A stretch of 64,000 bases of DNA from Rhodococcus sp. HNM0563 (GTDB lineage Bacteria; Actinomycetota; Actinomycetes; Mycobacteriales; Mycobacteriaceae), in NCBI RefSeq assembly GCF_012726195.1, contig NZ_JAASAF010000001.1, forward strand, positions 620,001 to 684,000, read 5' to 3'. Under the pieces are notes generated by a model. That model ran no database searches. It worked only from the letters and a program-made list of their open reading frames with translations, and was not told where the DNA came from. The position numbers and the translations under genes are program-made. Shown piece by piece: positions 26,303 through 34,897 of the stretch (position 1 is its first letter; each line of letters opens with the position of its first letter).

Positions 26303-28488
26303 ACTCCCAGGATCAGGGCCGTTGCGGCTGTGGCCCGCGTACCGCGTTCGACGTCGACGGCGGCGGTTGTGCGGACCGCTGCGCCGCCACGCAGGATGGC
26401 GCCGAGCGTCGCGCGTTCGGCCGATTCGAATCCCCCGAATGTGCGCCGCAATACCGGCAGGATGTCGACGAAGTCTTGTCTGTGCAGCCCCGACACCCAG
26501 CGGTCGATCAGGGTCAGCAATCCTCGATCATGGATGAGCAACAGCGCGCCATCGCCGACGAATCCGTCGATCCAGCGTGCTTTGGCTGCGGGTTCGCTGC
26601 CGATCGACAACGCACGGGACGCACGCACCGCGGTGTCCTGTTCGTCGATGCGACCCATATCGCGCAGTAGTCGGACGATCCGGCCGGTGAGCATGCCATC
26701 GACCTCGTCGCGACCGGCGATGCCGGCGAGGGTGTCGAGCCAGCGGTTCGTGGACTCGGTGTCATTGCGCAATGCGAGCGCGGAGTGGACCGCATCGATC
26801 TCGCGCCGGAGCACGTCGGCCGCGTCGGTGTCGAGACCGGCCGTCGCAGCCGGCAGGCCCGCGCAGATCCGCACGAGGAGAGCGTCGGCAACATGCGAGA
26901 GCGACGACAGGTCGGTGCCGCGTACGTCGCCGTACCGCAAAGTGCGGATCAATGTGGGCAAGGCCGCCATCAGGTGCGCGATGTCGTGATCGAGCGCCGC
27001 TGCGGTGTCGATCGACCGGAGGAGTTCGGGAATCGCGTCGCGTAGATCGGCGAGAAGCGCCTCGTCGAGGAGAACCACCACCTGTGCCAGAGTGGCGTTG
27101 CGGTCGCAGGCACGCTCGAGAACGAGTGCGTGGGCCGCTGATTCGACGGTGGTGCCCCAACAGGACGCCTCCACGATCGAGACCGACAACTCGGGTTCCC
27201 ACTGCAGCGTCCAACTCTCACGAAACGTACCCGTCGATCGCACATCGCTGACCCGCGGCGTGCCCCAGGGGATTCCGAGTACCCGCAATCGGTGCAGCAG
27301 CCGCGAGCGCGCCAGGTCGGTCTGTTTGCGCAGATCCAGATCGAGAGCCTTGCTGTGCGCAGAGCGCTTGAGCCGCAGCGTCTTCGAGGTGGCCTGTAGA
27401 TCGGCATCGAGAGGCACTGTGGGAGTGGTGTCGGGGACACTGCCGAGGGCCTCTCCGACGACGAGCGTGCGGGTGACGAAGTCGAGCAGCACATCGTCGC
27501 CGTCGCAGAGCACCGCGCGGGTGGCTTCGGTGATCTCGGCGAGTCCGGCCAACGGTCGATTGCGCAACGCCGCCAGGGATCCGGCCAGCCGGGTTGCTTC
27601 GATCACGTGTGCGCTCGACACCGGAAGGTCGTGTTCTCGCAATGTCCACGCGACCCGGGTGAGCCACCGTGTGACCGTGTCCTCCTGCTGGGTGAACAGA
27701 TGGTGATACCAGCCGGGGGAGGTGATGCCTGCGCCGTAACCCGAGGCCGATGTCAGTCGCGAATGAGTCCACGGAACCCACGTCAGCGATGTTCTGACCT
27801 TGGGCAGACCCTTGAGCAGCCGCACATCAGGCGCCGCCGGACCGAGTGCGCCCGTCAGCGCGGGAGCGTGCATCGCACCGCAGACCACCGCGATCTTCAA
27901 CGCTCCGGCCTTGACGGTGCTGCGCAGCACCTGGCGCATGTGCGCCTCGCGCCGGACCGTGTGGCCGTCGAGTTCGATGTCCTCGCGGAGCGCGGCCATG
28001 GCTTCCGCGATTGCGTCGAAATCGGCCGAATGGTCGTGGTCGCCGTCCGTCGTCCCCGACTCGATGACGGTGTCCCACCACTGTTCGAAGTCGTCGTATC
28101 CACCGGCAGCGGCGAGCGCGCCGAGCGGATCCGGCCGGTCCTGTCCTGGCTCCCTGTCGAGGGCGAGTTGCTGTGCCGCGGGAAGGTCGCAGAATCGCAC
28201 GTCGGCGTCGTGCATGATTGCCCAGCGCAGCGCCTGCCATTCCGGTGAGAATGCGGCAAACGGCCAGAACGCTGAGTTTGCGGGCTCGCCTGTGGCATAG
28301 GCGAGCAACGCCACAGGGGGTTGCATATCGTCGGAGGCGATCAGTGCAGCCAGCGGATCGGCATCTGACGGACCCTCGATGAGGACGGTATCGGGTTCGA
28401 ATTCGGCGAGGGCGCGCATGACCGCGCGGGCGGAACCGGGGCCGTGATGACGGATACCGAATACCCGTACCTGAGCAGACTCCGTCAC
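26299..28488 (-). CDS. DUF5682 family protein (TraB/ChaN/TIKI-like N-terminus)
   Basis: A 729-residue soluble protein. Residues 8-40 (VRVFGIRHHGPGSARAVMRAL, then EPDTVLIEGP) and a later KIAVVCGAMHAPAL resemble the His/Glu/Gly motifs of the EreA/ChaN/TraB-TIKI fold, which includes metal-dependent hydrolases. That link is my pattern-level inference. The middle and C-terminal 450 residues are helical and Asp/Arg/Leu-rich with no recognisable motif, plausibly a scaffold. The GTG at 28488 overlaps the AAA stop by four bases, and its own stop overlaps the VWA start. In this cluster type the protein consistently accompanies the MoxR and VWA partners; the activity is not known to me. Confidence 0.72.
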   Translation of the reverse strand: MTESAQVRVFGIRHHGPGSARAVMRALAEFEPDTVLIEGPSDADPLAALIASDDMQPPVALLAYATGEPANSAFWPFAAFSPEWQALRWAIMHDADVRFCDLPAAQQLALDREPGQDRPDPLGALAAAGGYDDFEQWWDTVIESGTTDGDHDHSADFDAIAEAMAALREDIELDGHTVRREAHMRQVLRSTVKAGALKIAVVCGAMHAPALTGALGPAAPDVRLLKGLPKVRTSLTWVPWTHSRLTSASGYGAGITSPGWYHHLFTQQEDTVTRWLTRVAWTLREHDLPVSSAHVIEATRLAGSLAALRNRPLAGLAEITEATRAVLCDGDDVLLDFVTRTLVVGEALGSVPDTTPTVPLDADLQATSKTLRLKRSAHSKALDLDLRKQTDLARSRLLHRLRVLGIPWGTPRVSDVRSTGTFRESWTLQWEPELSVSIVEASCWGTTVESAAHALVLERACDRNATLAQVVVLLDEALLADLRDAIPELLRSIDTAAALDHDIAHLMAALPTLIRTLRYGDVRGTDLSSLSHVADALLVRICAGLPAATAGLDTDAADVLRREIDAVHSALALRNDTESTNRWLDTLAGIAGRDEVDGMLTGRIVRLLRDMGRIDEQDTAVRASRALSIGSEPAAKARWIDGFVGDGALLLIHDRGLLTLIDRWVSGLHRQDFVDILPVLRRTFGGFESAERATLGAILRGGAAVRTTAAVDVERGTRATAATALILGV

Positions 28489-29588
28489 CCGGTGACCTCA
28501 CGGCAGGCCCGGTAGAAGCCGGCCCAGTCCTCGCGCTCACGGACCACGGCCTCGAGGTATTCGATCCAGACCTGACGGTCGGCGGTCGGGTCTTTCACGA
28601 CCGCACCGAGGATCCCCGCAGCGACGTCGGACGGGCGCAGTACACCGTCGCCGAAATGCGCCGAGAGCGCAAGACCGTTGGTGACCACCGAGATCGCCTC
28701 GGCGGTGGACAGCGTGCCCGACGGAGACTTGAGCTTGGTACGTCCGTCGGTGGTCACCCCCGCCCGCAACTCCCGGAACACGGTCACGACGCGCCGGATC
28801 TCCTCCGCGGCGGCAGGTACCCGGGGAAGCTCGAGCGACATTCCGAGTTGCTCCACTCGCCGTGCGACGATCGCCACCTCGTCCTCTTCGCTGCCGGGCA
28901 ACGGCAGCACGACGGTGTTGAATCGTCGGCGCAATGCGGAGGACAGATCGTTGACTCCGCGGTCGCGATCGTTGGCAGTGGCAATGACATTGAATCCCTT
29001 GGCCGCTTGCACTTCCATGTTGAGCTCGGGTACGGGCAATGTCTTCTCCGACAGCACGGTGATCAAAGCGTCCTGCACGTCCGCCGGTATGCGAGTGAGC
29101 TCCTCGACGCGCGCAATCGCGCCGTCGCGCATCGCGGTCACGATCGGTGACGGCACGAGCGCTGCCGGAGACGGTCCCTCGGCGAGTAGCCGCGCATAGT
29201 TCCAGCCGTACCGGATCGCTTCTTCTGAGGTACCTGCAGTGCCCTGCACCAGCCGGGTCGACGATCCGGAGACGGCCGCCGCGAGGTGTTCCGAGACCCA
29301 GGTCTTCGCTGTGCCGGGAACGCCGAGGAGCAGCAACGCGCGATCGGTCGCGAGGGTTGCCACGGCGACCTCCATCAGGCGTCGCGGCCCGACGTACTTC
29401 GGCGAGATCATCGTGCCGTCGGAGAGCTCGCCTCCGAGCAGATAGGTCACGACCGCCCACGGGGACAGTTGCCACGACGGTGGGCGCGGGCGGTCGTCGA
29501 GCCGGGCGAGTGCCGCGAGTTCGTCTGCGTACTGCTGTTCCGCATGGGGACGCAGCATGCTCTGTTCGTCGATGACGATGTCGGTCAA
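28485..29588 (-). CDS. MoxR-type AAA+ ATPase
   Basis: A 367-residue AAA+ ATPase. The Walker A is GVPGTAKT (residues 89-96), the Walker B region is ARVEELTRI (159-167), the sensor-1 segment is VIATAND (201-207) and the arginine finger is in ALRRRFN (218-224). The EEL-T-R form is typical of MoxR proteins, which work as chaperones with VWA partners. The start is a TTG at 29588: GAGGAG lies five bases upstream and the codon overlaps the preceding stop as TTGA. The longer upstream open frame is antisense or overlapping and unsupported. ATP hydrolysis probably powers remodelling of a partner in this operon. Confidence 0.9.
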   Translation of the reverse strand: MTDIVIDEQSMLRPHAEQQYADELAALARLDDRPRPPSWQLSPWAVVTYLLGGELSDGTMISPKYVGPRRLMEVAVATLATDRALLLLGVPGTAKTWVSEHLAAAVSGSSTRLVQGTAGTSEEAIRYGWNYARLLAEGPSPAALVPSPIVTAMRDGAIARVEELTRIPADVQDALITVLSEKTLPVPELNMEVQAAKGFNVIATANDRDRGVNDLSSALRRRFNTVVLPLPGSEEDEVAIVARRVEQLGMSLELPRVPAAAEEIRRVVTVFRELRAGVTTDGRTKLKSPSGTLSTAEAISVVTNGLALSAHFGDGVLRPSDVAAGILGAVVKDPTADRQVWIEYLEAVVREREDWAGFYRACREVTG

Positions 29589-31018
29589 CTCAACTCCTCG
29601 TGAAGGGTACGGCGTTGGCTCAGGATGTCTGCGGCGGTGGCGAAGCGGTTCAGTCGGTCGAGATCGTCGGTGCGGGTCGCGGCGTCGGCGAACAGATCGC
29701 CGACCTCGTAGGGCGCGCGGTGTGCCAGAAGGGCAGTCAGCGAACGAAAGGTGTTCGACTTCGGTGCCGCGGCGGAGTAGAGCGCTGCGAGAACCTTCTC
29801 GGCGACATCGGTCGGCCACGGAGCAGGGAGCGCGTCGAGCAGGGTCGTGTCGAGCAACTGCTCGCCGGAGCTCCCGCGCAGGTGCTCGACGAGAACGGGG
29901 CGGGGGAGTGCCTCGGCAACGTGATCGCCGACCTTCCCGTCGCGGTGGAGCATCGCACTCGCCCATTGTTCATTGCGGTGGCAGGCGGTGGCGGTCTCCC
30001 AGCCTCTTCGAAGTGGGACGTCGAGACCGTCGGCGACCTGCAAAGCGAGGACCTCGGTGGGGGTGCGGTCGGAGTCGCACCATGCCGAGAGCGGCGCTGA
30101 CGCCGCCAGCGACCACAGTCGATGTGCGGCGACCGTCGCCAGACCGCCCGGGCCTCGGAGATCGAGGCCGTCCCGGACGGCGTCGGCGTCGAGGGTCTCG
30201 GGGACAGCGATCTGCAGGGCCGAGCCGCACACCTGTGCCCAGTCGCGTACGCGCTGCGTCATGCGGCGACCGAACGCGGAGTCGGGTAGTCGGCGCAGGA
30301 ACCGGATGGCAACCTCGCGGACTCTTCCGCTGCGATCGTCCAGGGCTCGTTCGAGCAACTCTTCGTCGTAGGGGCCGAGTCCGGGGGACAGTGCTTCGAG
30401 CAGGGCGAGTCGTGTCGCTGCGTTCTCCGATTTCCACACGGCTGCCAGCCGTGCGGTGGCACAGGCAGGGTCGGCTGCGCGCAGATTCTCGAACCACGAG
30501 CGCCGCTTGGCCGGAGTGCCGTGCAGCCACGGGTCGTCGTCGGTCAGGTCGGGTGCGACCAGAGGCGCCCACGCCGGATTCTGTGCCGCGACCCATTGGC
30601 CGCGTGGGCCTGCAAGTGCGAGCAACGCTGCGCGGTGGGTGCTGCCTCCGAGCGAGGCTCCACTGAGCAGATCCACGATGAGTTCGGCGGGAGCCTTGAA
30701 TCGTTCTGCAGCACAGAACCATTCGTCCAGCAGATCGGATCGGACGGTGAGCAGGCCGCGTAGTCTCTCCGTCGCTGCGGGGGGAAGTTCGGGTCGGGGA
30801 TCGTCGGGGGCGGCCGCGGGGCGCGGGTGCGGGGTCGGCAGGGTTCCGCCTGCGAGAAAGACCGCTTCGAGTGCTGCGGCGGCGAGCAGTCGGTGCTCGG
30901 CAGTACCGATCACCGCACCGGCAGCGTCGGCGGTGTATAGGGCATCGAAGGTAGGTGTTGCGCGCGCGGTACCGAGAAGGGCAGTCGTGGTGAGTGTTTC
31001 GATACCGGTACTGTTCAC
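29585..31018 (-). CDS. DUF5691 domain protein of the MoxR-VWA operon
   Basis: A 477-residue helical protein rich in Leu, Ala, Arg and Asp. The core has repeated short helix pairs (ATRLALLEALSPGLGPYDEELLERALDDRSGRVREVAIRFLRRLP) that resemble HEAT-like repeats, suggesting a binding scaffold. No catalytic motif or membrane segment is visible. The GTG at 31018 overlaps the SWIM-gene stop (GTGA), and its stop overlaps the TTG of the AAA gene. I assign DUF5691 from the cluster context and general appearance, with moderate confidence; the function is unknown. Confidence 0.7.
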   Translation of the reverse strand: MNSTGIETLTTTALLGTARATPTFDALYTADAAGAVIGTAEHRLLAAAALEAVFLAGGTLPTPHPRPAAAPDDPRPELPPAATERLRGLLTVRSDLLDEWFCAAERFKAPAELIVDLLSGASLGGSTHRAALLALAGPRGQWVAAQNPAWAPLVAPDLTDDDPWLHGTPAKRRSWFENLRAADPACATARLAAVWKSENAATRLALLEALSPGLGPYDEELLERALDDRSGRVREVAIRFLRRLPDSAFGRRMTQRVRDWAQVCGSALQIAVPETLDADAVRDGLDLRGPGGLATVAAHRLWSLAASAPLSAWCDSDRTPTEVLALQVADGLDVPLRRGWETATACHRNEQWASAMLHRDGKVGDHVAEALPRPVLVEHLRGSSGEQLLDTTLLDALPAPWPTDVAEKVLAALYSAAAPKSNTFRSLTALLAHRAPYEVGDLFADAATRTDDLDRLNRFATAADILSQRRTLHEELS

Positions 31019-32331
31019 GGCCGTGACCCTTCGGTGCTGTCGGACAGGTCGGTGGGGGAGTACATCGCGGCGGGGACAACGCTGCATCCGTCCCAATCGC
31101 CACACACCGTCAACGGGCGTCCGCCCGCAACCGCGAGTAGCCGCCACCGGTCGGTATCGTCGCCCCCGAGGGGCAGAGCCCTGCCGTGCTCGTCGACGAG
31201 ATGCCAGCCGTCGGCGGCGTGGGTGGGGGTCACGGCGTCGAGAAGCATAGGCCACGACCGGGTCCACGGGTCGGCGGCGAGTGCATCGGCGTAGTCGCCC
31301 AGTGCCTCGTCGAGATCGGTCCCCGGAAGAGTCGAGATCGACGTCGGTGGCCCGTGGCAGATGCCGAGTTGAGCGCGCAGGGGCGCGCCGGCGGGATGGA
31401 AATGCAGGTCGGCATCGATGGTGGTGCCGACCACAGGAGCCGCGTCCGGGAACCGTTGTGTGCCGTGGGTGAAGTCGAGCAGGATCGCCCAGCGTCTGCT
31501 GTCCCGCCCGCGTAGCCAGACCTTCCGGGTGTACACCCGGTTGTCCTCGGTGACGCGACATGCCAGTACGTGCCAGTGGTCGCGGACGGCCGGCTCCCGT
31601 CGAACCTCGTCGATCTTCGTCGGGAACCCGATGTGGGTGCGCACGGACCGGGCAAGCGGCTCCGGTAGCGAATCTACATCCCGGTACGCGCGGATGAGTA
31701 GATGGATGCGGCCGTACTCGACCAGTAGTCGTGTGGGCCAATCGGTTCCGGATCTCGCAATGCTCGGGAGCGTGCGCAGCATTGCAGCGACCCCCGGGGC
31801 CTGTGCGTCGACCATCCGCGCGGCGACCGCGTCGTAGGTGCCGTAGTCGTGCGCAATCGAACCCAGTCCGCTGCGGACCCGGTCGGTGAGCCAGCGTTCG
31901 AGGTCTGCGAGGCCTGCTGTGACGCGTTCGGCACGCTTCAGGGCTGTCGCGGGGTCGGATGTCTTGGGTGGCCCCCCGGAGTCGATTGCGGTGCGCGCTT
32001 CGGTGCTCTTCGCTGCCCGTGCGTCGAGCCACTCCGCCGCGGCGTCGGGCTCCGGACCCTCCGGAACGTTGCCTGCTGCCCACAGGGTCAGCAGGCTCAG
32101 TGCGTGCTTGCAGGGGAACTTGCGGCTCGGGCATGAACAGCGGAACGCAGGGCCGGTGAGGTCCACCACCGTGGTGTACGGCTTCGATCCGCTGCCGCGG
32201 CACAGTCCCCAGAGCGACCGTGCGGAATGCCCGGGGTCGGACCATGCGGACGAGAGCCGACGGGCAGCCGACATCGACGCCTGATCCGGCGCTGCTGCGG
32301 TGATCTGTTCGAGGGTCCAGGGGGCTGTCAC
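31015..32331 (-). CDS. SWIM zinc-finger protein, first gene of the MoxR-VWA operon
   Basis: A 438-residue protein with a SWIM zinc finger near the N-terminus: Cys65-x-Cys67-x6-Cys74-x-His76 (CSCPSRKFPCKH), a motif that binds DNA or protein. The rest is a large helical and beta-containing region without a catalytic motif I recognise (DHWHVLACRVTEDNRVYTRKVWL, DLHFHPAGAPLRAQLG). The GTG at 32331 gives the conserved PWTLEQI start. It follows bioQ on the same strand after only 43 bp, so part of its transcription could come from the bioQ promoter. Its stop overlaps the DUF5691 GTG. Confidence 0.82.
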   Translation of the reverse strand: MTAPWTLEQITAAAPDQASMSAARRLSSAWSDPGHSARSLWGLCRGSGSKPYTTVVDLTGPAFRCSCPSRKFPCKHALSLLTLWAAGNVPEGPEPDAAAEWLDARAAKSTEARTAIDSGGPPKTSDPATALKRAERVTAGLADLERWLTDRVRSGLGSIAHDYGTYDAVAARMVDAQAPGVAAMLRTLPSIARSGTDWPTRLLVEYGRIHLLIRAYRDVDSLPEPLARSVRTHIGFPTKIDEVRREPAVRDHWHVLACRVTEDNRVYTRKVWLRGRDSRRWAILLDFTHGTQRFPDAAPVVGTTIDADLHFHPAGAPLRAQLGICHGPPTSISTLPGTDLDEALGDYADALAADPWTRSWPMLLDAVTPTHAADGWHLVDEHGRALPLGGDDTDRWRLLAVAGGRPLTVCGDWDGCSVVPAAMYSPTDLSDSTEGSRP

Positions 32332-32374
32332 GGTGAAGAAAACTACGGCAGCACTCCGACAGATCCGTAAACGA

Positions 32375-33001
32375 TCAGGACGATGCGTGTTCGGTGAGGC
32401 GGCCACGGATCCCATCGACGAACAAGGTCAACCCGAAGTCGAATCGGATGGCGGGGTCGCCGTCGAGCAGGTCGTCGTCCGACGTCGCGGCGTTCTCCGT
32501 TGCGGTATCGGGGGCGATCGGCGCGCGGGTGAGCGCGCCGAGTTCGGCGAGTTGGAGACGCGATTGCTCGTCGACGGTGTGTCCGAGGACATAGTGCAGC
32601 AGCGCGTACCCGGTGAGTTCGGCGTGTGCGCGGGACAGGCCGGCGCGCAGAGCGGCCGAGACGAAACTGTCGCGGGCGCCGGAGGTGGTCAAGCGTGAGG
32701 CGTAGGTCGCGGCGACCAATTCCGCACCGTCGCGGTGGGCGAGCAGTGCGCCGCGGAAACGGTAGGCGAGTTCGGTGAGTGCGTCGTCCCACGTGTCGGC
32801 GGCCGGCGGGGCATCGACGCCATCGAGGATTCGGTCGGCCATTGCGCCGAGCAGGGTCTGCTTGTTGGGGAAGTGCCAGTACAGCGCGCCGGGCTGTATC
32901 CCGAGTGAGGTCGCAAGTTTGCGCATAGTCAGATCGCCCAAACCGTACTCGTCGAGTATCGCCATGGCGCCGTCGAGGACGTCGCCGCGTCGCAGCTGCA
33001 C
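32375..33001 (-). CDS. bioQ: BioQ, TetR-type repressor of biotin genes
   Basis: A 208-residue TetR regulator with an N-terminal HTH: VLDGAMAILDEYGLGDLTMRKLATSLGIQPGALYWHFPNKQTLLGAMAD. The C-terminal ligand domain is family-typical. It diverges from bioB, and two BioQ-type operators lie in the intergenic region with a third before bioF, which fixes the assignment. In corynebacteria and mycobacteria BioQ represses biotin synthesis genes and itself. The GTG at 33001 has AGGGAG ten bases upstream. A GATAGT at about 33050 on the minus strand could be its -10. Its stop lies 43 bp before the SWIM gene. Confidence 0.87.
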   Translation of the reverse strand: MQLRRGDVLDGAMAILDEYGLGDLTMRKLATSLGIQPGALYWHFPNKQTLLGAMADRILDGVDAPPAADTWDDALTELAYRFRGALLAHRDGAELVAATYASRLTTSGARDSFVSAALRAGLSRAHAELTGYALLHYVLGHTVDEQSRLQLAELGALTRAPIAPDTATENAATSDDDLLDGDPAIRFDFGLTLFVDGIRGRLTEHASS

Positions 33002-33034
33002 TGGTGTCGCTCCCTGTCTCGTTCGCTGTCTGCG

Positions 33035-33063
33035 TTGACACTATCGGACCGCGACCTTAACCT
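33035..33063 (+). promoter_or_regulatory. bioB promoter
   Basis: TTGACA at 33035-33040, a 17-bp spacer, and TAACCT at 33058-33063 fit the consensus of a housekeeping promoter. The start site would fall about 33070, inside the first BioQ box, so repression by BioQ is direct by position. Confidence 0.65.
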
Positions 33064-33090
33064 GAACGGCGTTCAAGTGAACGGTGTTCA
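33063..33090. promoter_or_regulatory. Tandem BioQ operators between bioQ and bioB
   Basis: TGAACGGCGTTCA (33063-33075) and TGAACGGTGTTCA (33078-33090) are two 13-bp dyads 15 bp apart centre to centre, about one and a half helical turns. Both match the BioQ form and are nearly identical to the box before bioF. Their place between divergent bioQ and bioB allows control of both genes. Confidence 0.87.
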
Positions 33091-33113
33091 AGTTTTGATC
33101 CTCAGGAGTCCCA

Positions 33114-34127
33114 GTGACGCAAGCCCCCGCCCGAGCCGACATCCTCGAACAGGCACGCGACCAAGTGCTACGGCGTGGCCTCGGACTCGACCGAGCGCAG
33201 ACGGTGGAGGTGCTCCGCCTGCACGACGACCGGCTCGATGAGCTGCTGTCCTTGGCCCATGAGGTGCGGATGACGTGGTGCGGACCCGAAGTGGAGGTCG
33301 AGGGCATCATCAGCCTCAAGACCGGCGGGTGCCCCGAAGACTGCCACTTCTGTTCCCAGTCCGGACTGTTCGCCTCCCCTGTCCGCTCGGCCTGGCTCGA
33401 CATTCCCGCACTGGTCGAGGCAGCCAAACAGACCGCCAAGACCGGAGCGACCGAGTTCTGCATCGTCGCTGCGGTCCGCGGTCCCGATGCCCGGCTGATG
33501 GCGCAGGTCGCGGCGGGCGTGGAAGCGATACGCGGCGAGGTCGACATCCAGGTCGCGTGCTCGTTGGGCATGCTCACCCAGGACCAGGTCGATCAGCTCG
33601 CTGCCCTCGGCGTACATCGCTACAACCACAACCTCGAGACCGCGAAATCCTTCTTCCCCAACGTCGTCACCACACACACGTGGGAAGAGCGGTGGGAGAC
33701 GTTGCGCATGGTCCGCGAGGCAGGCATGGAAGTCTGCTGTGGCGGAATCCTCGGCATGGGCGAAACCCTTGAACAACGCGCCGAATTCGCTGCAGACCTT
33801 GCCGCGCTCGAACCCGACGAGGTCCCCCTCAACTTCCTCAATCCGCGGCCCGGCACGCCGTTCGGCGACCTCGACGTTCTCCCTGCCTCGGAGGCGCTCA
33901 AAGCCGTTGCGGCATTCCGCCTCGCCTTGCCGCGCACGATTCTTCGCTTCGCCGGTGGGCGAGAACTCACTCTCGGAGACCTCGGCGCGAAACAGGGAAT
34001 CCTCGGCGGAATCAACGCCGTCATCGTCGGAAACTATCTGACGACGCTCGGTCGACGGGCCGAGACCGACCTCGACCTGCTCGGCGAACTGAAGATGCCG
34101 ATCAAAGCACTCGGCGAGAGCATCTGA
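33114..34127 (+). CDS. bioB: Biotin synthase (radical SAM)
   Basis: BioB inserts sulfur into dethiobiotin using a 4Fe-4S SAM cluster and an auxiliary cluster. The 337-residue protein has the radical SAM motif [13 protein letters not shown] with Cys73, Cys77 and Cys80, followed by [59 protein letters not shown] and a C-terminal [14 protein letters not shown]. The GTG at 33114 follows CAGGAG at six bases. Directly downstream by three bases is bsaP. Transcription starts within BioQ operators, so biotin status controls it. Confidence 0.96.
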   Translation: MTQAPARADILEQARDQVLRRGLGLDRAQTVEVLRLHDDRLDELLSLAHEVRMTWCGPEVEVEGIISLKTGGCPEDCHFCSQSGLFASPVRSAWLDIPALVEAAKQTAKTGATEFCIVAAVRGPDARLMAQVAAGVEAIRGEVDIQVACSLGMLTQDQVDQLAALGVHRYNHNLETAKSFFPNVVTTHTWEERWETLRMVREAGMEVCCGGILGMGETLEQRAEFAADLAALEPDEVPLNFLNPRPGTPFGDLDVLPASEALKAVAAFRLALPRTILRFAGGRELTLGDLGAKQGILGGINAVIVGNYLTTLGRRAETDLDLLGELKMPIKALGESI

Positions 34128-34129
34128 CC

Positions 34130-34330
34130 ATGTTCGATGCCTTCACCGGTGCCGAGAGCGCCGTGGCCGACCCGGCACAGCGACCCGTTGCCGCAGTAAT
34201 GGGTCTCGAGCCGCCCCGCTACTGCACGCAGTGCGGACGCCGGATGATCGTGCAGATCGCACCGGACGGGTGGTGGGCGCGATGTTCCCGACACGGGACG
34301 ATCGACTCGTGGCGTGACGAGCAACGCTGA
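34130..34330 (+). CDS. bsaP: Biotin synthase auxiliary protein BsaP
   Basis: A 66-residue protein with three Cys and a His near the end: CTQCGRR (Cys32, Cys35) and WARCSRHG (Cys52, His55). The mycobacterial homologue (Rv1590) is reported to support BioB by helping regenerate its auxiliary iron-sulfur cluster. Identity here rests on the size, the Cys pattern and the position directly after bioB in an operon with a three-base gap. It is co-transcribed with bioB and under the same BioQ sites. Confidence 0.85.
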   Translation: MFDAFTGAESAVADPAQRPVAAVMGLEPPRYCTQCGRRMIVQIAPDGWWARCSRHGTIDSWRDEQR

Positions 34331-34378
34331 GTTCGACCCGGACCGACTCCGCGACCGCATCACCGGTCCGGGGTGAGG

Positions 34379-34897
34379 TCACATCCGGTTCGCGATGCGG
34401 GACCGTAGAACGGTCAGCAGGTCCGATGAGTCCCGGCTTCCGCGCGGACCGCGTCCCTCCGGGGCGATCATCCGGCCCGCGTCCGAGCGGGTCCACTCCC
34501 GCACCGCCCACCGTTCGGCGATCGCCCAGCGCCCGTCCCTTCGTTCCATCCGGTCGACGAAACGCGCGCCACTGGTGAAATCGTCGCGATCCGGGTGTCC
34601 CCAGTGCGTATTGGTGGAATACGCCTCGCTGATCGCGACGTCGCCTAACAATTCGACGAAGTGGTTGCCGACGTGGTGCATCGTGCCCCCCAGTAGCTTC
34701 AGTCTCGGTTCCACCCAAGCGATGTACGCGTCGACATCACCGTCGAAACCGGTGTGGTGATCGACCCCGTCCGGGTGGTAACACTCGCGTACCAGCTCGA
34801 AGTCGAGCCGGTCGATGCCACGGCAGTACTTCAGCACTACCTCCCGGATCTCCTGCTTGTCGACAAGATCCTGTAGTGCTCGTTCTGCGTCGGTCAT
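34379..34897 (-). CDS. NTF2-like/SnoaL-type protein (first of two)
   Basis: A 172-residue alpha+beta cone-barrel protein: VDKQEIREVVLKYCRGIDRLDFELVRECYHPDGVDHHTGFDGDVDAYIAWVEPRL, typical of SnoaL-like proteins that isomerise or hydrate ring systems. His and Asp residues that could be catalytic are DRLDFE and DHHTG. The ATG at 34897 follows GAGGGA. A second SnoaL-like gene lies 148 bp upstream on the same strand. Neighbouring steroid genes make a steroid substrate plausible, but this is inference. It ends convergently with bsaP. Confidence 0.82.
   Translation of the reverse strand: MTDAERALQDLVDKQEIREVVLKYCRGIDRLDFELVRECYHPDGVDHHTGFDGDVDAYIAWVEPRLKLLGGTMHHVGNHFVELLGDVAISEAYSTNTHWGHPDRDDFTSGARFVDRMERRDGRWAIAERWAVREWTRSDAGRMIAPEGRGPRGSRDSSDLLTVLRSRIANRM

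Noticed and set aside
29585..32245. 886-codon open frame spanning the DUF5691 and SWIM genes
   Set aside because: Only its downstream part is the DUF5691 gene (start 31018). The upstream portion is an Arg/Pro-rich shadow of the SWIM gene in another frame.
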